In this document: in pieces, positions 52,010-61,562 of the stretch
Layout of the letters: every line of letters starts with the position of its first letter
Numbering within the stretch: position 1 is the first letter of the stretch
From: Eikenella exigua
Lineage (GTDB): Bacteria > Pseudomonadota > Gammaproteobacteria > Burkholderiales > Neisseriaceae
NCBI RefSeq assembly: GCF_008805035.1
Contig: NZ_CP038018.1
Coordinates: forward strand, 1 to 64,000
DNA length: 64,000 nt
Direction of reading: 5' to 3'
Made by a program: the position numbers and the translations under genes
Notes under the pieces: generated by a model
Databases searched by the model: none
What the model was told of the DNA's origin: nothing
Seen by the model: only the letters and a program-made list of their open reading frames with translations

Positions 52010-54695
52010 ATGCCTGCCGATATGATTGCCCACGCCCGCCGTTTTTCCCTTTGGCTGTCGCGCCAGCTGGATGGCGGGCAAATCGATGTTGCACGTTTGC
52101 AGCCTATGCTCGCGCAGCCTTTGCAGCCGCAGGATTTGGCCGGCTTCGCGCCGTGGGTAGACATCGCGGCAGCGGCGGATGAGGCCGAATTGGCGCGGCA
52201 GTTGCGGCTGTTGCGCCGTTATGTGCTCGCGCAGATTATGGTGCGCGATTTGTGCGGCGCGGCTGAGCTTTCGGAGGTAACGGCTTCCATCACGCATTTG
52301 GCCGATTTTGCGGTGAACACCGCGCTCGCTTTTGCCGAAGCGCACTACACCGCGCTCTACGGCACGCCCATCGGCCGCTATAGCGACGCGGCGCAGCATT
52401 TGAGCGTGGTGGCCATGGGCAAGGCGGGCGGGTTTGAATTAAACGTGTCGTCTGATTTGGATTTGATTTTCGTCTATCCCGAATCGGGCGAAACCGACGG
52501 GCGGCGCAGCCGCAGCAATCAGGAATTTTTCACCAAGGTGGGGCAGAAGCTGATTGCGCTATTGAACGACATCACCGCCGACGGCCAAGTGTTCCGCATC
52601 GATATGCGCCTGCGCCCCGATGGCGACAGCGGCGCGCTGGTGTTGAGCGAAACCGCACTGGAGCAGTATTTGGTGGCGCAGGGGCGCGAGTGGGAGCGTT
52701 ATGCCTGGTGCAAAGGCCGCGTGGTCACGCCGCACGCCAACGGCATCCGCAGCGTGGTGCAGCCCTTCGTGTTCCGCAAATATCTGGACTACGGCGCCTA
52801 CGAAGCCCTGCGCGGGCTGCACCGCCAAATCCGCAGCGAAGTGAGCAAAAAAGGCATGGCCGGCAACATCAAGCTCGGCGCGGGCGGCATCCGCGAGGTG
52901 GAATTTATCGCGCAGGTGTTCCAGATGATCCGCGGCGGGCAAAACCGCAGCCTCCAGCTCAAAGGCACGCAGGAAACACTGGCCGCGCTGGCCGAAGCCG
53001 GCATCCTCGCGCCCGAAGCTGCCGCCCAGCTGCTCGAAGCCTACCGCTTCCTGCGCCGCCTCGAACACCGCCTGCAATACTGGGACGACCAGCAAACCCA
53101 AACGCTACCTGAAAACCCCGAACAGCAGCAGCTGTTGGCCGAAAGCATGGGTTTTGCCGATTACGAAGAATTTTCAGGTAGCCTCAACGCACAACGCGCC
53201 CAGGTAAGCGCTCAGTTCAACCAAACCTTAAGCAGCCCCGAAGAGAACGACAGCGAAGCCGAACAGCCGCTGGCCGGCCTATGGCAAGACGATGCCGCAG
53301 CAGCCGAATGGGCGGCGCAGCTGGCCGATTTGGGCTTTGCCAACGCAGCCGAAGCCGCCGAGCGGCTGGCGCACATCCGCAGCAGCAGCCGCTACCGGCA
53401 TTTGTCGGCCCGCGCCCAGCAGCGTTTCGATGCCGTGCTGCCGCGCGTGGTGGCCGCCGCCGCCGAAAGCAGCCGCCCCGAAGCCGCCCTGCCGCGCCTG
53501 CTCGACTTTCTCGACAGCATCAGCCGCCGCTCCGCCTATCTCGCCTTTTTGCAGGAATACCCCGCCGCGCTCGCCCAAGTGGCCGAGCTCATGGCGCAAA
53601 GCCCCTGGCTGGCCGAATATTTGCAGCAACACCCCGTGCTGCTGGACGAATTATTGTCCGCCCAATTAATGGAACACCCCAACTGGCCGCAATTCATCGG
53701 CGCACTTTCAGGTAGCCTCCAAGCCGCCGGCGACCCCGAAGCCAAAATGGACGTGCTGCGCCGCTTCAAACACGCCCAAACCTTCCGCCTGGCCGTGCAG
53801 GATTTGGCCGGCCGCTGGCCGCTCGAAGCCCTGAGCGACCAGCTCTCCTACTTGGCCGACATCCTGCTCGAACACACCATGCAGCAAGTATGGCAGGCCA
53901 TGCCCAAAACCCACCGCCCCATCCCCCGCTTCGCCATCATCGGCTACGGCAAGCTCGGCGGCAAAGAGCTGGCCTACGGCTCCGATTTGGATTTGGTGTA
54001 TCTGTATGACGACAGCGCGCCCGAAGCCGCCGACATCTACAGCAAATACGCCCGCCGCCTCACCACCTGGCTCTCCGGCAACACCGGCGCCGGCAGCCTC
54101 TACCAAACCGACCTGCGCCTGCGCCCCAACGGCGACAGCGGCTTCCAAGCCCACAGCCTCGAAGCCTTCGCCAAATACCAGCACGAAAACGCCTGGATTT
54201 GGGAACACCAAGCCCTCAGCCGCGCCCGTTTCGTGGCCGGCAGCCCCGAAGTGGGGCGCAAATTTGAAGCCGTCCGCCGCCAAATCCTCAGCCTGCCGCG
54301 CGAAGAAAACCCGCTGCGGCAGGAAGTCGCCCAAATGCGCAGCAAAAATGCTGCCCACCCACCCCGCCCGCGAAGACAACGTGAAATACGCCCGCGGCGG
54401 CGTGGTGGACGTGGAATTCATCGTGCAATTCTTCGTGCTGCTCCATGCCCGGCAGTATCCCGAACTATTGGAAAACTACGGCAACATCGCCCTGCTCGAT
54501 ATGGCCGCCCGCCGCGGCCTGCTCAGCCAAGATGCCGCCGCGCGCACCGCTGCCGCCTACCGCCACTACCGCCAAGTGCAACACCGCCAGCAGCTGCACG
54601 GCGCCGGCGCAGTACAAGTGGACGACACCCTGCGCGAACACTACGAACAAGTGGCCGCACTATGGCGCGAAGTGTTCGGCGAAGAGATTCGCTAA
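52010..54695 (+). pseudogene. glnE: Glutamine synthetase adenylyltransferase/adenylyl-removing enzyme GlnE, frameshifted
   Basis: GlnE controls glutamine synthetase by adenylylation and its removal. From MPADMIAHARR (52010) both nucleotidyltransferase domains are readable: GKAGGFELNVSSDLDLIFVY (first) and GKLGGKELAYGSDLDLVYLY (second). Near 54344 a run of five A's replaces the expected four. In the original frame the text becomes NAAHPPRPRR... and stops at 54727. Shifting by one base restores KMLPTHPAREDNVKYARGGV, VDVEFIVQ and a proper end at EVFGEEIR (54695), giving a normal length of about 895 residues. So about 116 C-terminal residues are lost from the main frame. The cause may be a mutation, a slippage site or a base-calling error. 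Two DUS copies lie inside the gene. Confidence 0.85.
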
Positions 54696-54700
54696 AACGA

Positions 54701-54735
54701 AAAAGGCTACCTGAAAGTTTCAGGTAGCCTTTTTA
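54701..54735. terminator. Bidirectional inverted-DUS terminator between glnE and cbpM
   Basis: AAAAGGCTACCTGAAAG pairs with TTTCAGGTAGCCTTTTT. A-run on one side and T-run on the other serve the convergent glnE (+) and cbpM (-) genes. Confidence 0.85.
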
Positions 54736-54745
54736 CTTAGCGACA

Positions 54746-55039
54746 TTACAGCGGCAAAGCTCGGTTTGAATCCTCCAAGCGGCCTTTGCGCAGGGTTTCC
54801 AATTCATCCAGCAGTTGCAGAATCAGCGCGGTAGCGGGCACGCTGGCTTCGAAATCGCGGCTGATACGGCGGGCACGGCGGATGCGGGCGAGCTGCCAGC
54901 CGCTGAAACCGGCCTCGCGTGGGCTGCCCTGCACAGAAATGATTTCTTCCTCGATTACATTAACCACCCAATCGGCATCGCCGTCGCAGGCGCGCACGAT
55001 TTCGTTGAAAGTGAGCTGAATATCTTGTTCGCGGTTCAT
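54746..55039 (-). CDS. cbpM: Chaperone modulator CbpM
   Basis: A 97-residue MerR-like helical protein that binds and inhibits the J domain of CbpA. It has LTFNEIVRACDGDADWVVNV and WQLARIRRARRISRDFEASV, matching the CbpM order of helix-turn-helix and coiled region. It lies three bases after cbpA on the same strand, the conserved cbpA-cbpM pair. Confidence 0.88.
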   Translation of the reverse strand: MNREQDIQLTFNEIVRACDGDADWVVNVIEEEIISVQGSPREAGFSGWQLARIRRARRISRDFEASVPATALILQLLDELETLRKGRLEDSNRALPL

Positions 55040-55042
55040 GGT

Positions 55043-56008
55043 TTATCCTTTCACGCCGTAATGCTCGGCCAGCTGCCGCCAGGCTGCGCGGTCGGCTTCG
55101 CTCATGGTTTCCGGCAGGGTGATGTTGATGATGAGGTAGAGGTCGCCGGCTTCTTTGGCGGGAATGCCTTTGCCTTTGAGGCGCAGGTTTTGGCCGCTGC
55201 GGCTGTTGGCGGGAATGTTGATATTGAGTTTGCCGGCGGGCGTGTCGATGGCGGTTTTGCCGCCGAGCGCGGCTATCCAGGGCATCACATCGATGCGCTG
55301 GTACACGTCTTTGCGGTTTTTCACATACAGCGTGTCGCTTTCGCGGAAGCGGATTTTTAAATAGAGGTCGCCGTTTGCGCCGCCGTTGAAGCCGGGCAGG
55401 CCTTGACCGCGCAGGCGGATTTGCTGGCCTTCGCTGATGCCTTTGGGGATTTTCACCTGCAGGGTTTTGCGCTCGTAGGCCATTTGGCCGCCCGCGCCGA
55501 GGGTGGGCATATCGAGGCTGAGCGAGCGTTCGCCGCCGGTGTAGGCCGCAGCGAGGTCGATCGTCAGTTCGGCATGCTGGTCTTCGCCGGGGATGGGGCC
55601 GGTTTGGCGCTGGCGGCCTGCACCGGCGTGGCCGAAGGCGGAGAAGATGTCGTCGAAGCGGAAGTCGCCGCTGCCGAAGGGCTGGCCTTCGCCGAAGCGG
55701 CTGCTGTCGAAGTGGTAGTATTGCCCGAAGTCTTGGCCGGGGTCGAAACCGCCCGCGCCGCCGTGGGCGCTGCCGGCGCGGCCGAAGGGGTTGGCCAGCA
55801 TTTCATCGTATTCGGCGCGTTTGGCCTCGTCTTTCAGGGTGTTGTAGGCGAGGTTGATTTCGCTAGTTTTTTGGTCGGCATCGGGGTCTTTGCTGATGTC
55901 GGGATGGTATTGGCGCACCAGCTTGCGGTAGGCTTTTTTGATATCGGCCAGGCTGGCATCTTTGGCCACGCCGAGGATGTCGTAGTAGGTTTTCTGGTTG
56001 GCACTCAT
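55043..56008 (-). CDS. cbpA: Curved-DNA-binding J-domain protein CbpA
   Basis: A 321-residue type II J protein: J domain with YHPDISKDPDADQK (HPD about 36-38), a Gly/Phe-rich linker (about 75-130), no zinc finger, and a two-part C-terminal substrate domain (LTIDLAAAYTGGERSLSLD, VKIPKGISEGQQIRLRGQG, GKLNINIPANSRSGQNLRLK). CbpA is a DnaK co-chaperone that can also bind DNA in the nucleoid. It is co-transcribed with cbpM. The 256-base upstream gap holds no gene. Confidence 0.94.
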   Translation of the reverse strand: MSANQKTYYDILGVAKDASLADIKKAYRKLVRQYHPDISKDPDADQKTSEINLAYNTLKDEAKRAEYDEMLANPFGRAGSAHGGAGGFDPGQDFGQYYHFDSSRFGEGQPFGSGDFRFDDIFSAFGHAGAGRQRQTGPIPGEDQHAELTIDLAAAYTGGERSLSLDMPTLGAGGQMAYERKTLQVKIPKGISEGQQIRLRGQGLPGFNGGANGDLYLKIRFRESDTLYVKNRKDVYQRIDVMPWIAALGGKTAIDTPAGKLNINIPANSRSGQNLRLKGKGIPAKEAGDLYLIINITLPETMSEADRAAWRQLAEHYGVKG

Positions 56009-56231
56009 ATATTGGATATTCCGTGGAATGGATAAAAATTAGGAGGCACCTCTTGCGATGAACGCGAGGCTGGGCTTGCTGAGAGCCGTAGGGCAGAGGT
56101 GTTGCCGCTGCAAATACAAAGAACAAGTGGGGCTGGACATAGGGAAATCAATACGCGGTTTGCGGCGGGCAAACCCTATGTTTGCTCGATAAAGGCTTTC
56201 TTAATCAGGCTGTTTTGTTTGAGCGGTTGGG

Positions 56232-56263
56232 AAAGGCTACCTGAAAGTTTCAGGTAGCCTTTT
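56232..56263 (-). terminator. Inverted-DUS terminator after the aminopropyltransferase gene
   Basis: AAAGGCTACCTGAAAG pairs with TTTCAGGTAGCCTTTT, immediately past the stop at 56265 on the minus strand. Confidence 0.8.
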
Positions 56264-56264
56264 C

Positions 56265-57794
56265 TCAGCGCATCACATTGCGCCAATCCTGTTCGAAATA
56301 ATGCACCAGAATCTGCGTGTTCAAATAATTTGGCTGCACATCGCGGCGCGCCATGTCGGGCGGGAAACGGAACATTTCGGCGGCGGTGTCGGCGTTTAAA
56401 AATCGGGTGGGCACGCTGAATTGCGCGGGCACGGGGAAATCGGGTTCGCGGGCGGCTAGCACGAAGCCCCATTCGCCGAAAGAAGGCACATACACATGGT
56501 AGGGCGCGGTGGCGAGCCCGGCGGCCTCCAGCGTGGCCACCACCGACCAATAGGCATTCGGGGCGAAATAGGGCGAGGTGGATTGCACCACGATTTTGCC
56601 GCCGGGCGCGAGATGCCGCGCCACCAGCCGATACATGGGCACGGAATAGAGCTTGCCCAGCGAGAAGTTGGAGGGGTCGGGCAGGTCGATGATGATGACG
56701 TTGAACTTTTCCTGCGCCTGTTCCAGCCATTTGGCCGCGTCGTCGTTCACCACGCGCACTTTGGGGCTGGCGAGCGAGCCGGCGTTGAGGCGGCTTAATT
56801 CGGCGGAGGTGCGGAAGGTGTTGGTCATTTGCGGATCGAGGTCGACCAGGGTGATGCCCTTCACCTGCGGGTATTTCAGCACTTCGCGCGCGGCCAGGCC
56901 GTCGCCACCGCCCAGAATCAGCACGTTTTGCGCCTGCCCGCCCACCATCTGCATGGCGGGCAGCACGAGGGCTTCGTGGTAGCGGGCTTCGTCGCGCGAG
57001 GAAAATTGCAGGTTGCCGTTGATGTAGAGGCGCAAGTCATCGTGCCATTTGGTGATCACCAGGCGCTGGTAGGGTGAATGGCTTTCGTATACCACCGGGT
57101 CGCCGAAATAGCTTTGTTCGGCCAGAAAGGTGATGCGGTTGGCGGCGGCGAAGGCGGCCAGCAGGCAGGCCAGTACGATGCCGCCGCGCAGCTGGATGGC
57201 GCGGTAGCGCGGCAGCTCTGCTTTGAAGGCGCGCGCGGTGAGCACGGCCACGGCGGCGTTGAGCAGGCCGAACAGCAGGGCGGAACGCGCCATGCCTAGC
57301 CGGGGCGCGAGCACCAGCGGGAACAGCAGCGACACGGCCAGCGCGCCCAGGTAGTCGAAGGTGAGCACTTTGGCCACCAGGTCTTTAAAATCGGCCTGCC
57401 GCCGGTTCAGCACGCGCATCACCAGCGGGATTTCCATGCCCACCACGATGCCCACCACCAGCACCAGCGCATACAGCAGCGTGCGGAACGGCGCGGCAGC
57501 TAGCCCGAACACCACAAACAATACCAAGGCCGACACCCCGCCGATGATGCCCACCAGCAATTCGATTTCGATAAAGCGCGAAAGTGCGTCTTCATCACGG
57601 ATGTATTTGGTGAGATGTGCGCCAATGCCCATGGCGAAGAGGTAGAGACCGATGATGGAGGAAAACTGCAAAATGCTGTCGCCCAGCAAATAGCTGGCCA
57701 GCGCGGCAATGATGAGTTCATACGCCAGCCCGCAGCTGGCCACGATGAAAACGGAGATGATTAGGGTACGGTCGGGTTTAATTTTTAACTTCAT
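56265..57794 (-). CDS. Membrane-embedded spermidine-synthase-like aminopropyltransferase
   Basis: A 509-residue protein with about seven membrane helices (about 10-33, 40-60, 77-98, 104-123, 145-163, 168-188, 205-222) followed by a spermidine synthase-like domain. Catalytic features: the DEARYHEAL block (268-276), SAM-fold motif ILGGGDG (293-299), acidic VDLD (317-320), DD (351-352) and D370-LPDP. This last replaces the DSxDP seen in soluble SpeE. Such membrane-fused enzymes form their own group, whose exact acceptor is unresolved. It is divergent from DUF350, SPFH, DUF4178 and speD genes, with which it recurs in other bacteria. speD would supply its decarboxylated S-adenosylmethionine. Confidence 0.88.
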   Translation of the reverse strand: MKLKIKPDRTLIISVFIVASCGLAYELIIAALASYLLGDSILQFSSIIGLYLFAMGIGAHLTKYIRDEDALSRFIEIELLVGIIGGVSALVLFVVFGLAAAPFRTLLYALVLVVGIVVGMEIPLVMRVLNRRQADFKDLVAKVLTFDYLGALAVSLLFPLVLAPRLGMARSALLFGLLNAAVAVLTARAFKAELPRYRAIQLRGGIVLACLLAAFAAANRITFLAEQSYFGDPVVYESHSPYQRLVITKWHDDLRLYINGNLQFSSRDEARYHEALVLPAMQMVGGQAQNVLILGGGDGLAAREVLKYPQVKGITLVDLDPQMTNTFRTSAELSRLNAGSLASPKVRVVNDDAAKWLEQAQEKFNVIIIDLPDPSNFSLGKLYSVPMYRLVARHLAPGGKIVVQSTSPYFAPNAYWSVVATLEAAGLATAPYHVYVPSFGEWGFVLAAREPDFPVPAQFSVPTRFLNADTAAEMFRFPPDMARRDVQPNYLNTQILVHYFEQDWRNVMR

Positions 57795-58014
57795 TGAAGC
57801 TGACGCTTTCAGGTAGCTTTGATTATGTGCCGAATTATATAGCAGGCAGTAGATGCTGGATGAACAACGGGCTTTTGTGTGGCATAATCAGTCGCATCAT
57901 AATATAGCTGAAACACTTATTTCTTCCTACTGCGCCGGCTTGCCTGGTAAAAAATAATTGTTTCAGCTACCGCCGCCGCGGCTTCTCTTTCCACCCTGAT
58001 TACAAAGGCAACCC
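57795..58014. promoter_or_regulatory. Divergent control region of the polyamine/envelope cluster
   Basis: These 220 bases separate the aminopropyltransferase gene (minus) from the DUF350 gene (plus). A degenerate DUS (TTTCAGGTAGCTTTG) lies at about 57809. TGTGGCATAATC (about 57880) is a possible -10 region. A 66-base mobile element is inserted at 57904-57969. Confidence 0.5.
57904..57969. mobile_element. Correia-like miniature element (copy C, internally deleted)
   Basis: TAGCTGAAACACTTATTTCT begins it and AAAAATAATTGTTTCAGCTA ends it. The ends are near-perfect inverted repeats and match copy B, but the core is cut down to CCTACTGCGCCGGCTTGCCT. It sits in the control region between the two halves of the polyamine cluster. 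Confidence 0.8.
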
Positions 58015-58413
58015 ATGAGCATTTCCCTGCAACAATATCTGTCGTACCTTCAATACCTGGCCGTGGGCCTGGGCATGACCGCACTGTTTGCCGCCGTGTA
58101 TCTGCGCATCACCCCGGCCGACGAATTGAAGCTGATTAAAAACGGCAACCTGGCTTGCGCCCTTTCCTTCGGTGGCGCGCTCATCGGCTTCTGCCTGCCT
58201 TTGGCCTCCAGCATCGCCCACAGCGTTGGGCTTTTGGATTTCGTGCTTTGGGGTTGGGCTGCTGCGGCGATTCAGATTGTGGTGTATTTCGCCGCCACCC
58301 GCCTCGTGCCTGATTCCGCTGCCGAGCTGGCTGGCAATAACGTGGCCGTGGGCACGCTCTGTGCCGTGATTTCCGTGGCGGTGGGGCTGCTCAACGCCGC
58401 CTGTTTGGCGTAA
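58015..58413 (+). CDS. DUF350 membrane protein (YjfL-like)
   Basis: A 132-residue inner-membrane protein with four helices (about 10-30, 46-68, 76-97, 108-130), the DUF350 layout. Typical features are RITPADELKLIKNGNLACAL with a conserved N-G-N-x-A just before the second helix, and the Gly/Ala-rich SFGGALIGFCLPLASSIAHS. DUF350 genes recur beside spermidine-synthase-like, PspA or glutathionylspermidine-synthase-like genes (E. coli yjfL). The molecular function is unknown. AAGGCAAC precedes the ATG. It heads the plus-strand half of the cluster. Confidence 0.85.
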   Translation: MSISLQQYLSYLQYLAVGLGMTALFAAVYLRITPADELKLIKNGNLACALSFGGALIGFCLPLASSIAHSVGLLDFVLWGWAAAAIQIVVYFAATRLVPDSAAELAGNNVAVGTLCAVISVAVGLLNAACLA

Positions 58414-58551
58414 TAACGCATGCACAACAGGCTACCTGAAATTTCGTTTCACAGAAATTTGTCCCATTTTAGCTTCGCAGAAACTTAGCTTCCTGCGGAA
58501 ACCTCGTTTTCAGGTAGCCTTCCCCTTATCCTAATCAAGAAAGGAATCCCC

Positions 58552-59595
58552 ATGCTGGGCAATTTCATCAAGAAGCAGTTTATCGACGTTATCGAATGGC
58601 CGAATCCCGAAGAAGGGCTGCTGATGTGGCGCTTCCCCGTGGCCGACCAGGAAATCCAAAACGGCGCCAGCCTCACCGTGCGCGAAGCGCAGGCCGCCCT
58701 GTTTGTGGACGAAGGCAAAGCCGCCGACGCGTTCCAGCCCGGCCGCTACACGCTCACCACCCAAACCCTGCCCATCCTCACCAACCTGAAAAACTGGGAT
58801 AAATTATTCCAGTCGCCCTTCAAATCCGACGTTTACTTCTTCAACACCCGCCAGCAGCTCGCCCACCGCTGGGGCACTTCCCAGCCGGTTACCGTGCGCG
58901 ATGCCGATTTCGGCGTGATCCAGCTGCGCTCCTTCGGCATGTATGCCTACCGCATCAGCGATCCCACCGCCTTCTTCCGCGAAGTCACCGGCGTGGGCGC
59001 TTCCTACAGCGGCGAGCAGCTCGAACAGCAGCTGCGCAACCTCGCCATGACCCAGCTGGCCGCCGCCTTCGGCACCTCCGGCATCCCCTTCCTCGATATG
59101 GCTGCCAACCAAGTGCTGCTGTCACAGAAAATGAACGAGCTGCTGCTGCCTGAGTTTGCCAAACTCGGCCTCACGCTGGAAAACTTCACCGTGGAAAGCG
59201 TGACCCTGCCCGAAAATGTGCAAAAAGCGCTGGACAGCAAAATGTCGATGGGCATCATCGGCGACATGGGCAAATTCACCCAATACCAAACCGCCACCGC
59301 CATTCCGATGGCCGCGCAAAACGAAGGCGGCATCGCCGGCATCGGTGCCGGCCTCGGTGTGGGTGCCGGTATTGGTCAGGCCATGGCCGGCGCCATGAGC
59401 GGCATGACGCAGCCTCAACAGCCTGCCCAAGCCACCCCCGCTCCTGCCGCCCAGCCTGCTGCTCCGGCTGCTCCCGCCGCCGAAGACCCGCAAGCCAAGC
59501 TGGCCAAACTCAAAACTCTGCTCGACGGCAACCTGATTTCTGCCGAAGACTACGAGAAGGCCAAAGCCGAAGTGCTCAAGCAGCTGATTGGTTGA
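58552..59595 (+). CDS. SPFH/Band-7-like protein with SHOCT-like tail
   Basis: A 347-residue cytoplasmic protein. The first 225 residues form an SPFH-type domain of the YdjI/virion-core-like group (MLGNFIKKQFIDVIEWPNPE, then LLMWRFPVADQEIQNGASLT, and RISDPTAFFREVTGVGASYS). A Gly/Ala-rich stretch (about 262-285) and a Pro/Ala/Gln linker lead to a short C-terminal SHOCT-like helix pair (KLKTLLDGNLISAEDYEKAK). SPFH proteins form membrane-associated scaffolds. It is encoded downstream of DUF350. The start follows AAGGAATCCCC. Confidence 0.85.
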   Translation: MLGNFIKKQFIDVIEWPNPEEGLLMWRFPVADQEIQNGASLTVREAQAALFVDEGKAADAFQPGRYTLTTQTLPILTNLKNWDKLFQSPFKSDVYFFNTRQQLAHRWGTSQPVTVRDADFGVIQLRSFGMYAYRISDPTAFFREVTGVGASYSGEQLEQQLRNLAMTQLAAAFGTSGIPFLDMAANQVLLSQKMNELLLPEFAKLGLTLENFTVESVTLPENVQKALDSKMSMGIIGDMGKFTQYQTATAIPMAAQNEGGIAGIGAGLGVGAGIGQAMAGAMSGMTQPQQPAQATPAPAAQPAAPAAPAAEDPQAKLAKLKTLLDGNLISAEDYEKAKAEVLKQLIG

Positions 59596-59631
59596 TCCGC
59601 TGAGGCTACCTGAAAGCCAAGCCCCACCATC

Positions 59632-59987
59632 ATGCCAACCACAAACCCCATACAAGTCATCGCCCAGCATCTGCAAACTCGGCCCACTTTCTCGATTTTG
59701 CAGAGGAATTGCAAGCCATTGCCGACTTGCAGGCTGTGGCGCTGGAGCAGGCTGCCGCTGATTGGGATGCGTTCAGCGCCGTGGTGAACTGCCTCCGCGA
59801 TTCGCATCAAATTAACGGCATTTTCTGCCTTACGCCGCAAAACCAGCCTATCTTTCTGGAGTTTGCAGGCTACCTGAAAACCGTTGCCCAATTAGCCAGC
59901 CGTGATTATGCCCGTTTGTGCGACGGCTTCGATTTAACGGCCGCCGAGATTGCTGCTAAATTTGCCGCCAAACCGCCCGCCCTTTAG
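59632..59987 (+). pseudogene. Small uncharacterised gene with a frameshift
   Basis: Reading from ATG 59632 gives MPTTNPIQVIAQHLQTR, after which the frame becomes meaningless. One base over, HFLDFAEELQAIADLQAVAL runs to a stop at 59987 through DWDAFSAVVNCLRDSHQING and FDLTAAEIAAKFAAKPPAL. A missing G near 59680 (CGGCCCAC for CGGGCCCAC) would join both parts into one 119-residue protein. No family is recognised. It lies between the SPFH and DUF4178 genes, nine bases before the latter, and so probably belongs to the same operon. A DUS is in frame near 59868 (AGYLKT). The shift may be real or a sequencing error. Confidence 0.6.
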
Positions 59988-59996
59988 GAACCCATC

Positions 59997-61556
59997 ATGA
60001 GCGAACCCTTCTTCAAAGCCGACTGCCCCAGCTGCGGCGCGCCCGTGCACGCGCATTCGGCCACGGTGGTTACGCTGGTGTGCGGCTTCTGCCACAGCCT
60101 CTTGGTGTGCCAGGGCGAAGACATTATCAACAGCGGCCGCGATTCTGCCCTTTTGGAAGACTTTAGCCCGCTGCAAATCGGCACGACCGGCACATTCGCC
60201 AACCGCCCGTTTTCCATCATCGGCCGCCTGCAGGCCAAATACGATGCCGGCATGTGGAATGAGTGGTATGTGCAGTTTGACGACGGCAGCAACGGTTGGC
60301 TCTCCGAATCGGACGACCAATACGTATTCACCCTGCCCGCTGCCGAGCCCTTGCAGGAAATCCCCGATTTTTCCAGCTTAGTGGCCGGCCGCAGCAACTT
60401 GGTGTACCGCAACAAACGCTTCTGGGCGGCCGACGTGCGTGATATTGTGCTGGAGCAGGCCGCCGCACAGGGCGAGCTGCCTTTTGCCGTGCCGCCGCAG
60501 ATGAAGAACCAAGTAGCCGACTGGCGCTGCGAGCAAGCCTTCCTCACACTGGATTATGCCGAATCGCCGCCCGAAATCTTTATCGGGCAGGGAGTGAGGC
60601 TGGCCGACTTACAACTCGCCAACATCCGTAGCAGCGAGCAGGTGGCCGATAGTGCAGGTCGGCTAAAAGGCACACGCCAGGCCGAAAGTTGCCCGAACTG
60701 CGGCTCGCCCGTCCAATGGATTACCGGCCTCACGCCTTCCATCCTCTGCCCCAGCTGCGGCAGCGGTCTGGATGCGGCAGAAGGCAAGCTGGAATTGCTA
60801 GAAGCCAATAATAGGCGCGATGCGCAAGCCTATGCGTTCACCCTGAAAATCGGCTCGGAAGCCCGCATTAACAACCGCACCTACACCCTCATCGGCGCGG
60901 TGCGTAAAGACGAACTGGAGCCGGAAGATGCGTTCAACCTGATGTTCGGCCAAAAGCCGCTCGGCATCGTGCCCGTCGGGCGTTGGACGGAATACCTGCT
61001 CTTCGAGCCGCAGGCCGGCTTTATGTGGCTGGTGGAAAGCGGTGACGGTGAATGGAGCGTGTCGGAAACGCTCAATGTGTGGCCGCGCCTGTATGGCGAT
61101 TTGTTCCAGCCGCAATGCCTACCCAAACTCTACGATTATGGTGGCCGCGTGGTTTTCGCCGCCGGCGCGTTTTACTGGCACATCCGCCAAGGTGATGTGG
61201 ATTTCTACAGCGACTACCGCCTCAACAGCAACGGCAAACTCTGCGCCGAATGCAACCGGCACGAAGCCGCCTGGAGCCAAAGCACCACCGTTCCCTACCG
61301 TACCGTGTTTAGCTGGTTCGGTATCGAGAACGATACTCCGCAATACAGCACCAATATGCATGCGGACCGTCCGTCGAACGGGCTGATGCTGCTGCTTATA
61401 ATAGTGTTTGTCATCATCAACGTGCCGGCGTGGTTGAATATGCTGGCTTCAGAAGAAGATGTATCCCTTGCCGCCATGCTGTCGGTGATGGTGCTGTATT
61501 TCCTGGGGAAACGCGGCAATGTGTTCAGTGGCGATGACGACGATGAAGATGAGTGA
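59997..61556 (+). CDS. DUF4178 protein with two zinc ribbons
   Basis: A 519-residue protein built as a tandem repeat: zinc ribbon (C10, C13, C29, C32), DUF4178 domain (about 55-170, with YDAGMWNEWYVQFDDGSNGW), second zinc ribbon (C232, C235, C251, C254), second DUF4178 domain (about 275-410). Then comes a CAEC pair, and two hydrophobic helices near the C-terminus (about 461-478 and 486-502) ending in an acidic DDDDEDE tail. The function of DUF4178 is unknown. In other genomes it accompanies speD, the membrane aminopropyltransferase and DUF350. It is followed six bases later by a 49-codon gene. Confidence 0.87.
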   Translation: MSEPFFKADCPSCGAPVHAHSATVVTLVCGFCHSLLVCQGEDIINSGRDSALLEDFSPLQIGTTGTFANRPFSIIGRLQAKYDAGMWNEWYVQFDDGSNGWLSESDDQYVFTLPAAEPLQEIPDFSSLVAGRSNLVYRNKRFWAADVRDIVLEQAAAQGELPFAVPPQMKNQVADWRCEQAFLTLDYAESPPEIFIGQGVRLADLQLANIRSSEQVADSAGRLKGTRQAESCPNCGSPVQWITGLTPSILCPSCGSGLDAAEGKLELLEANNRRDAQAYAFTLKIGSEARINNRTYTLIGAVRKDELEPEDAFNLMFGQKPLGIVPVGRWTEYLLFEPQAGFMWLVESGDGEWSVSETLNVWPRLYGDLFQPQCLPKLYDYGGRVVFAAGAFYWHIRQGDVDFYSDYRLNSNGKLCAECNRHEAAWSQSTTVPYRTVFSWFGIENDTPQYSTNMHADRPSNGLMLLLIIVFVIINVPAWLNMLASEEDVSLAAMLSVMVLYFLGKRGNVFSGDDDDEDE

Positions 61557-61562
61557 AACAAA

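Noticed and set aside
58440..58500. Short repeated TTTCGTTTCACAGAAATTT / TTAGCTTCGCAGAAAC text upstream of the SPFH gene as an operator
   Set aside because: Similar fragments occur near 3630 and 43050 but they are short and degenerate; no palindrome typical of a regulator site could be supported.
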